From Sphingomonas qomolangmaensis (lineage in GTDB: Bacteria > Pseudomonadota > Alphaproteobacteria > Sphingomonadales > Sphingomonadaceae), in NCBI RefSeq assembly GCF_024496245.1, contig NZ_CP101740.1, forward strand, positions 2,541,501 to 2,605,500: DNA of 64,000 nucleotides, in the 5' to 3' direction. Shown here piece by piece: positions 36,506 to 46,512 of this stretch (positions are counted from its first letter, which is position 1; each line of letters starts with the position of its first letter). The translations under genes and the position numbers were made by a program. The notes beneath the pieces are model-generated. The model was not told the origin of the DNA and ran no database searches. It worked only from the letters and a program-made list of their open reading frames with translations.

Positions 36506-37168
36506 ATGACCGACCATCCGCTCCGCGCCGCGATCATCCCCGTCACCCCGCTCCAGCAGAATTGCACGCTGCTGTGGTGCACCAAGACGATGCGTGCCGC
36601 GGTGATCGACCCCGGCGGCGACCTGCCGCGGATCCATGCCGCGATCGCGCAGGCGGGCGTGACGGTCGAAAAGATCGTGCTGACCCACGGGCATATCGAC
36701 CATTGCGGCGAGGCGAAGCCGCTCGCCGACGAGCTCGGCGTGCCGATCGAGGGGCCGCACGAGGCCGATCGCTTTTGGATCGCGCGACTCGATGAGGACG
36801 GACGCAATTACGGTATCCATGGCGTGCCGTTCGAACCTTCGCGCTGGCTGGTCGAGGGCGACACGGTGACGGTGGGCGAGCTGGTGCTCGACGTCTATGA
36901 AACCCCCGGCCACACCCCGGGGCATGTCGTGTTCCACCATCCCGAATCGAAGCTGGCGGTGGTCGGCGACGTGCTGTTCAAGGGATCGGTCGGCCGTACC
37001 GACTTTCCGCTGAGCGATACTCAGACGCTGATCGATTCGGTGGTGACCAAATTATGGCCGATGGGCGACGACACCGTCTTCCTGCCGGGGCATGGCGAAC
37101 CCAGCCAGTTCGGGGTCGAGCGGCTGAACAATCCCTTCGTCGCCGATCGGGTGCTGGCGCAGGGCTGA
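36506..37168 (+). CDS. metallo-beta-lactamase-fold hydrolase (glyoxalase II-like)
   Basis: A 220-residue MBL-fold protein with the metal-binding HxHxDH in VLTHGHIDHCGEAKPLADEL, the second His in TPGHTPGHVVFHH, Asp in VGDVLFKGSVGRTDFP and the final His in LPGHGEPS. This subgroup (YcbL-like) is often a short glyoxalase II. The ATG at 36506 gives the normal N-terminus. It diverges from pabB. Exact substrate not determined. Confidence 0.92.
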   Translation: MTDHPLRAAIIPVTPLQQNCTLLWCTKTMRAAVIDPGGDLPRIHAAIAQAGVTVEKIVLTHGHIDHCGEAKPLADELGVPIEGPHEADRFWIARLDEDGRNYGIHGVPFEPSRWLVEGDTVTVGELVLDVYETPGHTPGHVVFHHPESKLAVVGDVLFKGSVGRTDFPLSDTQTLIDSVVTKLWPMGDDTVFLPGHGEPSQFGVERLNNPFVADRVLAQG

Positions 37169-37189
37169 GGGCCCCGCGGTCGGGTGCGG

Positions 37190-37627
37190 TCAGCCGGTCA
37201 TTACCGCGGGGGCGGGGGCTTCGATCGTTCGCGGATCGGGGCTGTGCGAGATCAGGATCGCATAGCCTGCCAGCAGCGCGGTGATCGTCAGCGTCGTGAT
37301 CATCCCCACTTGGCGCGGCCAAAGGCGGCCTTCCATGCCGAAGGGATGAAGCAAGCGGCCTATGAGGAACACCACCGCCGCAACCCCGAGCAGCGTCGAA
37401 GGGCCGCGGACCAGTTCGATGCCGCCGATCAGCAGCAGGACGATCGGGGTATATTCGATGAAATTGGCCTGCGCGCGCATGCGGGCGAGCAACTTGCTAT
37501 TGCCGCCATCGCCCAGCGCCACCCGATCGCTGAATCGCACGCGGATCGTGCGGATGCCGAGCCACACATTGATGAGCGCGGCGATCCCGATCGTCGCCAG
37601 CGTGATCGGCAGCATCAATCCGTGCAT
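37190..37627 (-). CDS. MAPEG family membrane protein
   Basis: A 145-residue protein with four predicted membrane segments (LMLPITLATIGIAALINVWL; FIEYTPIVLLLIGGIEL; LLGVAAVVFLIGRLL; MITTLTITALLAGYAILI). The NFIEYTP motif is typical of MAPEG proteins (microsomal glutathione transferase/eicosanoid group), whose bacterial members are poorly characterised. It converges on the MBL gene with only 21 bp between. Confidence 0.9.
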   Translation of the reverse strand: MHGLMLPITLATIGIAALINVWLGIRTIRVRFSDRVALGDGGNSKLLARMRAQANFIEYTPIVLLLIGGIELVRGPSTLLGVAAVVFLIGRLLHPFGMEGRLWPRQVGMITTLTITALLAGYAILISHSPDPRTIEAPAPAVMTG

Positions 37628-37841
37628 CGCTTCTTCCCCCGATCGTGTCGCAGGCAGCGTCGCACGGCAGGCCAACCCTTGCAACGGCGCGGGAATTCGG
37701 TATAGGCGCACGCTCGCTTCGTGACCTGCCCGGATGTCGGTCTAGCATGCGACCGGCTTGTCCGTGTCGTTTGTCCCGCTCGTCGGTGCAGCGAATCGCG
37801 ACCCCGAACGTTTTGAAGAATATCGAAGAAGGTTTGCCGAC

Positions 37842-38021
37842 ATGGCCGTTCCAAAAAGAAAAACGTCGCCGTCGAAGCGCGGCATGCGCCGTTCGCACGA
37901 TTCGCTGTCGGTCGAGTCGTTTCAGGAATGCCCCAATTGCGGCGAACTGAAGCGTCCCCACATCCTGTGTGGTTCGTGCGGCCATTATAACGGTCGTGAA
38001 ATCGTGGCGGTCGAGGCTTAA
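37842..38021 (+). CDS. rpmF: 50S ribosomal protein L32
   Basis: A 59-residue basic protein beginning [20 protein letters not shown], with a zinc ribbon of two CxxC pairs ([13 protein letters not shown] and [10 protein letters not shown]). The ATG at 37842 gives the universal L32 start. It heads the rpmF-plsX-fabH-ihfA run that links ribosome, lipid and nucleoid genes across Proteobacteria. Confidence 0.98.
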   Translation: MAVPKRKTSPSKRGMRRSHDSLSVESFQECPNCGELKRPHILCGSCGHYNGREIVAVEA

Positions 38022-38049
38022 GCCACGTCACCCGAGAGGCAGTAGCTAG

Positions 38050-39081
38050 ATGGGGTCGAGCGCACGGATCGCCGTCGATGCGATGGGCGGCGATGGTGGC
38101 TTGGCGGTCATGCTCGCGGGTGTCGCGCGGGCCCGTGCCCGCTTCCCCGACATGCACTTTCTGCTGGTCGGCGACGAAAATGCGATTCGCGAAGAGCTGC
38201 GCACCCACCCCAATTTGAGCGCGGCATCCGAAGTGCTGCACGCGCCCGAGGTGGTGAAGTCCGACGCCAAGCCGAGCCAGGCGATTCGCCGCGCCAAAAC
38301 CACGTCGATGGGAATCGCCATCGCGCAGGTGAAGGCGGGGCGTGCGGCCGCGGCAGTGTCGGCGGGCAATACCGGCGCGCTGATGTCGATGGCCAAGCTG
38401 TCGCTGCGCACGATGCCGGGGATCTACCGGCCGGCGCTGGCTGCGTTGATGCCCTCGCTCGGCGACACCGACACGGTGATGCTTGACCTGGGCGCCAACA
38501 CCGAGTGCGACGCGCGCAACCTGGTGCAGTTCGCGGTCATGGGCGCCGCCTATGCGCGCACCGCGCTCGATCTCGAGCGGCCGCGGGTAGCATTGCTCAA
38601 CATCGGCACCGAGGACCAGAAGGGCACCGACATCATCCGCGATGCCGCTGCCGAGATCCGCGCCGCGCCGCATCTGCCGCTCGAATTCGCCGGCTTCATC
38701 GAGGGCGACCGGCTGTCGCGCGGCGAAGTCGATGTGATCGTGTGCGACGGGTTTTCGGGCAATATCGCGCTCAAGACCGCTGAGGGCACCGCGCGATTCG
38801 TCGCCGACCTGCTCAAGCGCGCGTTCCGCAGCTCGATCCGCTCGAAGGTCGGCTTCCTGATCTCGAAGCCCGCGACCGAATTGCTGCGCGATCATCTCGA
38901 TCCCAACAACCACAATGGCGCGGTCTTCCTGGGCCTCAACGGCCTGGTCGTGAAAAGCCATGGCGGCGCCAACGCGATCGGCATCGAAAATGCGATCGCG
39001 GTGGCGGCCAAGATGGTGCGCGATGATCTGGGGCGCCGGATCGCCGAGGACCTGGGTAATTTCGAGGCGAAAGCAGCGTGA
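38050..39081 (+). CDS. plsX: phosphate acyltransferase PlsX
   Basis: Makes acyl-phosphate from acyl-ACP for phospholipid synthesis. The 343-residue protein opens with [16 protein letters not shown] and contains [33 protein letters not shown] and [17 protein letters not shown], all family signatures. It is 28 bp after rpmF, and its stop overlaps the fabH GTG start. Confidence 0.98.
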   Translation: MGSSARIAVDAMGGDGGLAVMLAGVARARARFPDMHFLLVGDENAIREELRTHPNLSAASEVLHAPEVVKSDAKPSQAIRRAKTTSMGIAIAQVKAGRAAAAVSAGNTGALMSMAKLSLRTMPGIYRPALAALMPSLGDTDTVMLDLGANTECDARNLVQFAVMGAAYARTALDLERPRVALLNIGTEDQKGTDIIRDAAAEIRAAPHLPLEFAGFIEGDRLSRGEVDVIVCDGFSGNIALKTAEGTARFVADLLKRAFRSSIRSKVGFLISKPATELLRDHLDPNNHNGAVFLGLNGLVVKSHGGANAIGIENAIAVAAKMVRDDLGRRIAEDLGNFEAKAA

Positions 39082-40049
39082 TTCGTTCGGTCATCACCGG
39101 CACGGGATCGGCGCTGCCCAAGCGCCGCGTCTCGAACGCCGAACTCGCCGAGGCCGTCGACACCTCGGACGAATGGATCGTCGAGCGCAGCGGTATCCGC
39201 TTCCGCCATGTCGCGGGCGAGGGCGAGACCACCGGCACGCTGGCGACCGATGCGTGCCGCGCCGCGCTTGCCGCCGCGGGAATCGAGGCATCGGCGATCG
39301 ACCTGATCGTGCTCGCGACCGCCACGCCCGACCAGACCTTCCCCGCCACCGCGACCAAGGTGCAGGCGGCGCTCGGCATCGACGATTGCGTCGCGTTCGA
39401 TGTCGGCGCGGTGTGTTCGGGGTTCCTCTACGCGCTGCAGGTCGCCGATTCGATGCTGCGGTCGGGCGCCGCGCGGCGTGCGCTGGTGATCGGTGCCGAG
39501 ACGTTTTCGCGGATCCTCGACTGGGAGGATCGCACTACCTGCGTGCTGTTCGGCGACGGCGCGGGGGCGATCGTGCTCGAGGCGCAAGAAGTGGCCGAGG
39601 GGGAGGCCGATCGCGGCATCCTGGCGATGCGGCTCCACGCCGACGGGCGCCACAACGAGCTGCTCTATGTCGATGGCGGTCCCTCGACGACCGGTACCGT
39701 CGGCAAGGTCCGGATGAAGGGGCGCGAGGTGTTCCGCCACGCCGTCGTCAACCTGGCGGCGGTGATGACCGAGACGCTGGCGGTGTCGGGGCACGATGCG
39801 AGCGAAGTCGATTGGGTCGTCCCGCACCAGGCGAATGCGCGCATCCTAGATGCCACCGCGCGCAAGCTGGGACTGGCACGCGAGCGCGTGATCGTGACCG
39901 TCGACCAGCATGCCAACACCTCCGCAGCATCGGTGCCGCTCGCGCTCGACGTTGCGGTACGCGATGGACGAATCGAGCGTGGTAACCTGCTGGTGCTCGA
40001 AGCGATGGGCGGCGGATTCACCTGGGGCGCAGCGATCGTCCGTTATTAG
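39078..40049 (+). CDS. fabH: beta-ketoacyl-ACP synthase III
   Basis: Starts fatty-acid synthesis by condensing acetyl-CoA with malonyl-ACP. In the 323-residue protein the triad is Cys113 ([11 protein letters not shown]), His250 ([10 protein letters not shown]) and Asn280 ([10 protein letters not shown]). [18 protein letters not shown] near the N-terminus is also typical. The GTG start lies inside the plsX stop region, so the pair is coupled. Confidence 0.98.
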   Translation: MIRSVITGTGSALPKRRVSNAELAEAVDTSDEWIVERSGIRFRHVAGEGETTGTLATDACRAALAAAGIEASAIDLIVLATATPDQTFPATATKVQAALGIDDCVAFDVGAVCSGFLYALQVADSMLRSGAARRALVIGAETFSRILDWEDRTTCVLFGDGAGAIVLEAQEVAEGEADRGILAMRLHADGRHNELLYVDGGPSTTGTVGKVRMKGREVFRHAVVNLAAVMTETLAVSGHDASEVDWVVPHQANARILDATARKLGLARERVIVTVDQHANTSAASVPLALDVAVRDGRIERGNLLVLEAMGGGFTWGAAIVRY

Positions 40050-40144
40050 TACGTTGACACCGGTATTGACGCCACCTGACTGTATTTGCGCGATTCGGTC
40101 GATGTGTTAGCATCTTCGATCGAGATGTTTGAAGGATAAGCGTA

Positions 40145-40444
40145 ATGGATTCGGGTGGCACGTTGACGAGGGCCGACCTGGCCGATGCCCTGCATCGCGA
40201 AGTGGGTCTTTCGCGTACCGATTCATCGAAAATGGTCGAGGATATCCTTGATCATATGTGCGATGCGCTGACCAAGGGCGAGAACGTCAAGATCTCGGGC
40301 TTCGGTAGCTTCATCCTGCGCGACAAGGGGGAACGCGTCGGGCGCAATCCCAAGACCGGGGTAGAAGTGCCGATCGCGCCGCGCCGCGTACTCACCTTCC
40401 GTGCCAGCCAGATGATGCGCGAGCGGATCGTGGCGGGAAGCTGA
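40145..40444 (+). CDS. ihfA: integration host factor subunit alpha
   Basis: DNA-bending nucleoid protein, partner of IhfB. The 99-residue product has [20 protein letters not shown], the DNA-contacting arm [20 protein letters not shown] and the [11 protein letters not shown] end that distinguishes IHF-alpha. A 95-bp gap after fabH probably holds its own promoter. It is followed 11 bp later by the MerR gene. Confidence 0.96.
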   Translation: MDSGGTLTRADLADALHREVGLSRTDSSKMVEDILDHMCDALTKGENVKISGFGSFILRDKGERVGRNPKTGVEVPIAPRRVLTFRASQMMRERIVAGS

Positions 40445-40455
40445 CGGACGACCAA

Positions 40456-40806
40456 ATGGCGGGTTCGGACAAAACGGCAACTGCGTTTCGCACGATCGGC
40501 GAACTGGCGATCGAAACCGGGCTGCCGCAACACCGGCTGCGCTATTGGGAACAACGTTTTCCGCAGCTGCGCCCGCTGCAGCGCGCCGGGCAGCGGCGCT
40601 ATTATCGTCCCGAGGACGTCGCGCTGGTGCGGCGGATCCACCGGCTGCTGAACAACGAGGGCTATACGATCTTGGGGGTGCAGAAGCTGCTGGCCTCCGA
40701 GGCCGCGGCGAAGCCAAAGCCCGCGGCGGCGGGCGCCGCGGGACGATCGCCCCTGGTGCAGGTGCGCGACCGGCTCAGCCAGGCATTGGTTCGCGATCGG
40801 AGCTGA
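40456..40806 (+). CDS. MerR family transcriptional regulator
   Basis: A 116-residue protein consisting almost entirely of the MerR winged helix (FRTIGELAIETGLPQHRLRY then WEQRFPQLRPLQRAGQRRYY), with RRIHRLLNNEGYTILGVQKL after it and a short Ala/Pro/Lys tail. It lacks an evident metal or drug effector domain. The plsX-fabH-ihfA-merR order is conserved in alphaproteobacteria, but its targets are not established. Its 3' end overlaps the convergent ABC1 kinase gene by 32 bp. Confidence 0.92.
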   Translation: MAGSDKTATAFRTIGELAIETGLPQHRLRYWEQRFPQLRPLQRAGQRRYYRPEDVALVRRIHRLLNNEGYTILGVQKLLASEAAAKPKPAAAGAAGRSPLVQVRDRLSQALVRDRS

Positions 40807-42133
40807 ACGCCGCGGTGCGATAGCGCTCGACCATCGTGCGGACGTCGACCTTGGCCTGGAGCCGCGCGGCGAGCAACGCGGTGCCGCTGATCTTGCGCTG
40901 CGCGAACAAGGTCTCGACCGGCGGAATGTGCCAGGTGTCGCGATCGTTCGCCATCGTCATCGCCTGTTCGCGGAGCACGCCGACGAACGAGCGATCGGCG
41001 AAATCGAAGGCGCCGGGGCGGCCGAGTTCGCCGATTACCACGTCGATCATCCGGTCGATCAGCGCGCGATGGCGCGCGACGGCAGCTTCGCCGAGGAACC
41101 CCGAGGCGACCGCGGCATCGCGCGCACGGTCGCGATCCCCGTCGAGCCCCGCCATCAACAGCGCGTGATAGCCGTCGCGCGTTTCCGCGGTGACCGGGCG
41201 CGCGGCACCGAAATCGAGCAGGACGATCCGCCCGGTATCACGCTGGATCCGGTAATTGGCGAAATTGGGATCGGTCTGCATCCAGCCGAAGTCGAACAGC
41301 TCGCGCAGCACCAGGTCGATCATCGCATGCGCCGCGGCGTCGCGCTCGGCCTGCGGGGCATCGACGATGCTTTCGATCGCGACGCCGGGGACATATTCCA
41401 TCGCCAGCACCTGCGGCGTGGTGAGCGAGCGTTCGAGCGCGGGCACCTGGTAGCGCGGATCGGCGGCGAGCAGCGCCCCGAAGCGTTCGATCTGCTCGCC
41501 TTCGCGGACGTAATCGGCTTCTTCGTGGAGCTGGCGCTTGGCCTCGGCGAGCAAGGGCGCGATGTCGAGGGTCTTGGGCATCAGCCCTGAGACACGCAGC
41601 AAGGTCGCGACATTGTCGACATCGGCATCGATGCTGGCGGCGACGCCGGGATATTGTACCTTGATCGCGAGCAGCCGGCCATCGGGCAAGGTCGCGCGAT
41701 GGACCTGGCCGATCGAGGCGGCGGCCATCGGATGCGCTTCGAAATGCCGGAAGCGGTTGCGCCAGTCCTTGCCCCAGGCGGCGATCAGCACCGCCTGCAG
41801 CTGCGCCGGGGGCATGTGATGCGCGCGCTCGCGCAGCCGCGCCATGATGTCGCTGAGCTCGGTGGGGAGCACGTCGCCCGCGTCCATCGAGATCATCTGC
41901 CCCAGCTTCATCGCCGCGCCGCGCAGGTGCGCGAGCTGGTCGGCGACGCGGCCGATGTTGCGCGGGGTCAGCATCATTTCGCCCATGCTGGGACGCTGGC
42001 CATCGGCGAGGCGGCGTGCGCCCTCGGCCATCATCCCGCCGGCAAGCCCGCCCGCGAGTTTGCCGAAGGCGCCGAAGCGCGCCAGCCGGCTGGCGGGGAC
42101 GGCGCGGCCGCGGGCGTCGCGGGGGTCGGTCAT
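40775..42133 (-). CDS. ABC1/ADCK (UbiB-like) atypical protein kinase
   Basis: A 452-residue protein with the ABC1 hallmarks: KxGQ motif in GAAMKLGQMISMDAGDVLP, the Ala-rich loop MAAASIGQVHRATL, the catalytic DPNFANY and the DFG-like LLDFGAARPV. Unlike E. coli UbiB it has no obvious C-terminal membrane helices. Relatives (AarF, COQ8, ADCK) support ubiquinone synthesis, so that is the best guess, but the role is not certain from sequence. Confidence 0.9.
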   Translation of the reverse strand: MTDPRDARGRAVPASRLARFGAFGKLAGGLAGGMMAEGARRLADGQRPSMGEMMLTPRNIGRVADQLAHLRGAAMKLGQMISMDAGDVLPTELSDIMARLRERAHHMPPAQLQAVLIAAWGKDWRNRFRHFEAHPMAAASIGQVHRATLPDGRLLAIKVQYPGVAASIDADVDNVATLLRVSGLMPKTLDIAPLLAEAKRQLHEEADYVREGEQIERFGALLAADPRYQVPALERSLTTPQVLAMEYVPGVAIESIVDAPQAERDAAAHAMIDLVLRELFDFGWMQTDPNFANYRIQRDTGRIVLLDFGAARPVTAETRDGYHALLMAGLDGDRDRARDAAVASGFLGEAAVARHRALIDRMIDVVIGELGRPGAFDFADRSFVGVLREQAMTMANDRDTWHIPPVETLFAQRKISGTALLAARLQAKVDVRTMVERYRTAAFSSDREPMPG

Positions 42134-42216
42134 GCAGCAAATCCTCGCGATACGGTGTCACCGCGATATGGCGGCGGCGGCGGCGCGATCAACGCTGACC
42201 TATCGGCGGTATCGGC

Positions 42217-42756
42217 TCAGTCGTCGTCGGGGCCGAGCGCGGCATCGAGGTCGCGCGGGCGAACGAAGCGGGTGAGACGTGCGCCGCCTTCACGCGCATC
42301 GGCCCAGCCGCCCTCCCATTCGAGCACCGCGACCGCCGCGGTGGGATATTTCAGCTCGACCTCGCCGCGCAGCGCGTCGCGCTTCGATTGCGGGACCAGC
42401 AGCAGCACCAGGTCCTCGAGCCCCGGATTATGCCCGACCATCAGCGCCCTTTGCGAACCCGCGGGCAGATCGTGGACGACGTCGAGCAGGGTCGCGGCCG
42501 ACGCCAGATAGATGCGGCGATCCCAGGCGGGGGCAAGCTTCTCGCCATAGCCGGTGTAGAAATGGTCGAGCGTTTCGATCACGCGGATTGCGGGCGAGGC
42601 GACCACATGGTCGAACCCCAGTTGCTCGGCTTTGAGATAGCGGCCGATCGTCTGCGCAGCCTGTTTGCCGCGGGCGTTGAGCGGGCGATCGAAATCGCGG
42701 GTGACGGGGTCGGTCCAGCTCGATTTGGCGTGGCGAAGCAACGTCAGGCTGGGCAT
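42217..42756 (-). CDS. SixA-like histidine phosphatase
   Basis: A 179-residue protein with the LRHAKSSWTDPVTRDFDRPL signature near the N-terminus, where RHA is the phospho-accepting RHG-type motif of SixA, and the second catalytic His in MVGHNPGLEDL. E. coli SixA removes phosphate from histidine-phosphorylated signalling proteins such as PtsO/Npr and ArcB. The PtsN at 11823-12317 suggests a possible PTS-Ntr link (inference). It ends 83 bp before the ABC1 start. Confidence 0.92.
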   Translation of the reverse strand: MPSLTLLRHAKSSWTDPVTRDFDRPLNARGKQAAQTIGRYLKAEQLGFDHVVASPAIRVIETLDHFYTGYGEKLAPAWDRRIYLASAATLLDVVHDLPAGSQRALMVGHNPGLEDLVLLLVPQSKRDALRGEVELKYPTAAVAVLEWEGGWADAREGGARLTRFVRPRDLDAALGPDDD

Positions 42757-42767
42757 CGTCGTCTCCG

Positions 42768-45473
42768 TCAGGCTGTCTCGCGGCTCTCTTGCCCCAGCGT
42801 CGCGGCGATGGCCAGCCCGCGCGAGATCTCGACCGCCTCGTCGAGCGTGACGCGGCGGATCGGGGTGCCGGCGGGGAAGGCGGTGAGCAGCCGCGTCGGG
42901 CAGGCCGAGGACAGCAGCACGAACGCCCCGTGATCGTCGGCGCGGCGGATCAGCCGGCCGAACGCCTGCGCCAGCCGGGCGCGTACCAGCCGGTCGTCAT
43001 AGTCCTTGCCGCCATTGGCCAGTCGCCGCGCGGCGTGGAGGACGCTCGGCTTGGGCCAGGGCACCCCCTCCATCACCACCAGCCTGAGCGAACGCCCGGG
43101 GACGTCTACACCGTCGCGCAGCGCGTCGGTGCCGATCAGCGAGCTTGCCGGATCGTCGCGGAAGATGTCGACCAGCGTGCCGGTGTCGATCGGATCGACA
43201 TGCTGCGCGAGCAGGGTCAGCCCCTCGCGCGCCAGCCGATCGGCGATGCGGGCATGGACACCGCGCAAGCGCCGGATCGCGGTGAACAGCCCGAGCGCGC
43301 CGCCGCCCGAGGCGACGATCAGCCGGGCATAGGCGTTGGCGAGCGCGGGCAGATCGCCGCGCTTGATGTCGGTGACGATCAGCACTTGCGCCTGGCCGGC
43401 ATAGTCGAACGGGCTTTGCGCCTCGAAATGCAGCGGCGGGCGGATCAGATGCGGCGCACCAACGCGGGCATCGGCGACGTCCCAGTCGCCGCCCGCGCGC
43501 AACGTCGCCGAGGTGATCAGCACGCCATGCGCGGGTTTGAGCACCGCATCGGCAAAGGGTCGGGTGGGGTCGAGCCAGCGGCGGTGGATGCCGATGTCGA
43601 ATTCGCGGCCCTCATAGCGCTCGACCGCGAGCCAATCGACGAAATCGGGGTCGGCGGGGCCGCCGATGCGGGCGACCAAGGCGCTCCACGCCCCGACCAT
43701 GTCGGCGCGCCAGCCGAGCGACGCCACCGCGCCCTCGATCCGCGCGCGCGCCTGGCCGTCGAGCCAGTCGGGGGCGTCGGACAGCACGGCTTCGAGGCGG
43801 CGACCGAGCACCACCAACGGGCGCAGCAGTGCGTCGAGCGCGACCGCGGCTGCGGCGGCGGCTTCGATCAGCGCAGGATCGGGTTCGGCGAGCTCGGTCT
43901 CGAGGCCATAGCCGGCATCGACCCCGCCGCTTTCGTCGCGCGCGAAGACCAGGCCGCGCACGGCGGCGAGCAGATGCTCGATCGGGCCGAACGGCTGGCC
44001 TTCGAGCACGCGGCCAATCCAGCCATCAGCGGGCAAGGCGCGCGCCGCATCGACTGCTTCGCCGATCGCGATGCCGCCCTGTTCGTCATAGCTTGCGACG
44101 TCGGACAAGCGCGCCGCCAGCCCTCGCCTGCGGCCACGGCCCGATCCTTCAGGCCCCATGATCCAGCGGCGGACCTCGATCGTCTCGGCCCCCGACAGCG
44201 CGACGCCGAACATCGAATCGGCGGCCTCGAACAAGTGATGACCCTCGTCAAAGACATAACGGGTGGGGCGGGTCGTTGCTTCGCGCCCGCGCGCGGCGTT
44301 GACCATCACCAGCGCGTGGTTGGCGATGACGATATCGGCGTCGGCCGATGCGCGCGCTGCGCGCTCGATGAAGCATTTGCGGTAATGCGGGCAGCCGGCA
44401 TAGACGCACTCGCCGCGCCGGTCGGTCAGCGCGGTCGATCCGTTGCGGCGGAACAATTGCGGCAGCCAACCGGGGAGATCGCCGCCGATCATGTCGCCAT
44501 CGGCGGTATAGGCCGCCCAGCGCGCGACGAGCTGCGCCAATATCGCCGCCCGGCCCGCGAAGCCGCCCTGCAACGCATCCTCGAGATTGAGCAGGCAGAC
44601 GTAATTCTCGCGCCCCTTGCGGGTGACGATCCGCGCCTTTCGCTCGGCGGCGTCGGGGAACAGCCGCGCGCCTTCATGCCCCAATTGGCGTTGCAACGCC
44701 TTGGTGAAGGTCGACACCCACACCGCGCCGCCTGCGCGCTCGGCCCAGAGCGAGGCAGGCGCGAGATAGCCCAGGGTCTTGCCGATCCCGGTGCCCGCTT
44801 CGGCCATCACCATATTGGGGGTGTCGCGCATCGCGCGCGGGGCAAAGGCCTGCGCGACGGTGGTGGCGAAGCTGCGCTGGCCGGCGCGAATCTCAGCCCC
44901 CGCGCCCGTCAGCGCGTGGAGGCGGGTGAGCACCGCGTCCTCGTCGACCTGGACGGTGCGCGGCGCCGGGCGCGGCGCGGCTTCGTCCCATTCGGGCAGT
45001 TTGGAGAACAGCCAGCGTTCGGCGGTGGCGGGCTTGGTGAGGCGCGGGCCGACCACCGGTGCCCAGGGCCAGCGCGCGCGTGCGAGCGACTGCGCCGCGG
45101 TCCACGCCCCCTCGCGCTCCGACCAGTCGCCGCCCGCCAGATCGAGCAGCGCGATCGCGGTGGCGCGCAGCATCGCGGCAATCTCGCCGTCGCTCGCGGG
45201 CACCGGCAGCGCGCAGGCGCGCGCGATTCCGGCGGGCGTGGGAACGATGAAGCGCGCGGGGAAGAGGAAGGCGTAAAGTTCGAGCAGGTCGAGCCCTGAG
45301 AGTTCGGGATGGCCGAGGCGCTGGCCGACCAAGGGTGCGTTGAGCAGGATCACCGGCGTGTCGGCGGCGGCGCGGATCGCTGCGCCGCGCGAAAGTTCGC
45401 GCACCCCGTCGGCATCGGCGAGCCAGACCCCCGAATGGCTGGCGTGGAGTGCGGGGAAGGGGAGGGTGGTCAC
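42768..45473 (-). CDS. DinG-type XPD-like superfamily 2 DNA helicase
   Basis: A 901-residue helicase. Walker A is AEAGTGIGKTLGYLAP, motif II FDEGHHLFE. The Fe-S cluster cysteines lie between them (RENYVCLLNLED, RGECVYAGCPHYRKCFIE), as in XPD/DinG. A large N-terminal region (about 1-200) precedes the helicase core, typical of the alphaproteobacterial form. GTG at 45473 is the start. An imperfect LexA-operator-like sequence lies 22-36 bp upstream. It probably unwinds R-loops or recombination intermediates. Confidence 0.9.
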   Translation of the reverse strand: MTTLPFPALHASHSGVWLADADGVRELSRGAAIRAAADTPVILLNAPLVGQRLGHPELSGLDLLELYAFLFPARFIVPTPAGIARACALPVPASDGEIAAMLRATAIALLDLAGGDWSEREGAWTAAQSLARARWPWAPVVGPRLTKPATAERWLFSKLPEWDEAAPRPAPRTVQVDEDAVLTRLHALTGAGAEIRAGQRSFATTVAQAFAPRAMRDTPNMVMAEAGTGIGKTLGYLAPASLWAERAGGAVWVSTFTKALQRQLGHEGARLFPDAAERKARIVTRKGRENYVCLLNLEDALQGGFAGRAAILAQLVARWAAYTADGDMIGGDLPGWLPQLFRRNGSTALTDRRGECVYAGCPHYRKCFIERAARASADADIVIANHALVMVNAARGREATTRPTRYVFDEGHHLFEAADSMFGVALSGAETIEVRRWIMGPEGSGRGRRRGLAARLSDVASYDEQGGIAIGEAVDAARALPADGWIGRVLEGQPFGPIEHLLAAVRGLVFARDESGGVDAGYGLETELAEPDPALIEAAAAAAVALDALLRPLVVLGRRLEAVLSDAPDWLDGQARARIEGAVASLGWRADMVGAWSALVARIGGPADPDFVDWLAVERYEGREFDIGIHRRWLDPTRPFADAVLKPAHGVLITSATLRAGGDWDVADARVGAPHLIRPPLHFEAQSPFDYAGQAQVLIVTDIKRGDLPALANAYARLIVASGGGALGLFTAIRRLRGVHARIADRLAREGLTLLAQHVDPIDTGTLVDIFRDDPASSLIGTDALRDGVDVPGRSLRLVVMEGVPWPKPSVLHAARRLANGGKDYDDRLVRARLAQAFGRLIRRADDHGAFVLLSSACPTRLLTAFPAGTPIRRVTLDEAVEISRGLAIAATLGQESRETA

Positions 45474-45494
45474 CTCCCGAGATTAGCCTAGGCG

Positions 45495-45509
45495 GAACAG
45501 AAAGAAAAC
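45495..45509 (-). promoter_or_regulatory. imperfect SOS-box-like sequence upstream of the DinG-type helicase
   Basis: On the minus strand GTTT-TCTTTCT-GTTC differs from GTTC-N7-GTTC by one base. It lies in the 38-bp gap between the bestrophin stop and the helicase GTG. DinG is SOS-induced in E. coli, so the site is plausible but could be chance. Confidence 0.45.
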
Positions 45510-45511
45510 GC

Positions 45512-46402
45512 TTACCAGAGCACGCCCTTCACCGGCTTGATCGGTTCGGGGGCGGGGTCGCCGATCGATTGCTTGAGGTCGATCTCGATCGTCCGGCACA
45601 TCGCGGTCAGCGGGACGTCGTGGATGGTGTTGCTGAACGGATCGGTGAGGTCGTCGCCGATCTGGAGCGCGGCGAGGAACATCAGCCCGGCGATCGTCGA
45701 TCCGACCGGGGTCGCCCAGCCCAACGTCTCGACCAACCCGATCGGCAGCAACAGGCAAAAGACGCGGGCGAAGAATTGCGGGAAGAAGCGATATTGCATC
45801 GGCAGCGGGGTGTTCTTGATCCGCTCCATCCCGCCTTGCGCATTGGCGATGTCGACCATGATGCGCTCGACCTGGGTCTGCTGGATCGTGTCGAGCCAGC
45901 CTTCGGCCTGCGCCTGCGCCAGCCGCTTGGCGGTACCGTCGAGAAAGCCGTTGGCGGGGTTGGCGCGCGCCATCGCCTCGTCGGCCTCTTCCTTCGAGAG
46001 CAGCGCATAGACTTCGGGGCAATCGCCGGTGCGCCGCAACTGGCTGCGCAGCGCGTGGACATAGGCGACGTGGCGCAGGACGATCGATCGCTTGAGGTCG
46101 ATCGCGCGCTGTGGCTGGTCGGGCAGGAACGCCACCGCCTCGCGCGCCAGGTTGCGCGAGGCGTTGATCATCGCGCCCCAGAGGATCCGGCCCTCCCACC
46201 AACGCTGATAGGCCGAGCTGTCGCGAAAGCCGAGGAACAGCGCGAGCACGGTGCCGAAGATCGTCAGCGGCAGCGAGGGGGCGGTGTAGGGCAGTTCGGT
46301 GTAGAAATAGGTGACCGCGACGTCCCAGACGAACAGCAAGGTGAGTGGCCGCCACACTTCACGGACGATCCGCGTGAAGCGCGGGGTGCTGTTCAAGATC
46401 AT
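45512..46402 (-). CDS. bestrophin family ion channel (YneE-like)
   Basis: A 296-residue membrane protein with hydrophobic segments near PLTLLFVWDVAVTYFY, LPLTIFGTVLALFLGFRDSS, FARVFCLLLPIGLVETLG and TIAGLMFLAALQIGDDLTDP. The block LALFLGFRDSSAYQRWWEGR and GDDLTDPFSNTIHDVPL are bestrophin signatures. Bacterial members form pentameric cation or anion channels. It starts at ATG 46402 and diverges from the LysRS gene. Confidence 0.92.
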   Translation of the reverse strand: MILNSTPRFTRIVREVWRPLTLLFVWDVAVTYFYTELPYTAPSLPLTIFGTVLALFLGFRDSSAYQRWWEGRILWGAMINASRNLAREAVAFLPDQPQRAIDLKRSIVLRHVAYVHALRSQLRRTGDCPEVYALLSKEEADEAMARANPANGFLDGTAKRLAQAQAEGWLDTIQQTQVERIMVDIANAQGGMERIKNTPLPMQYRFFPQFFARVFCLLLPIGLVETLGWATPVGSTIAGLMFLAALQIGDDLTDPFSNTIHDVPLTAMCRTIEIDLKQSIGDPAPEPIKPVKGVLW

Positions 46403-46512
46403 GTCGGTTATCCGAGGCTTGGCAAAATGGTGCGCGGCAACAATTACCCTGTGCCGGCATGGTTCCGTCAACGCATTTGTCGGGAACGCTATCGGACGCT
46501 AGATCGCGCAGC

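Noticed and set aside
42789..45299. An 836-codon open frame on the plus strand, opposite the DinG-type helicase gene
   Set aside because: It is a shadow caused by high GC and few stop codons. It has no family motifs, whereas the minus strand encodes clear Walker and Fe-S motifs.
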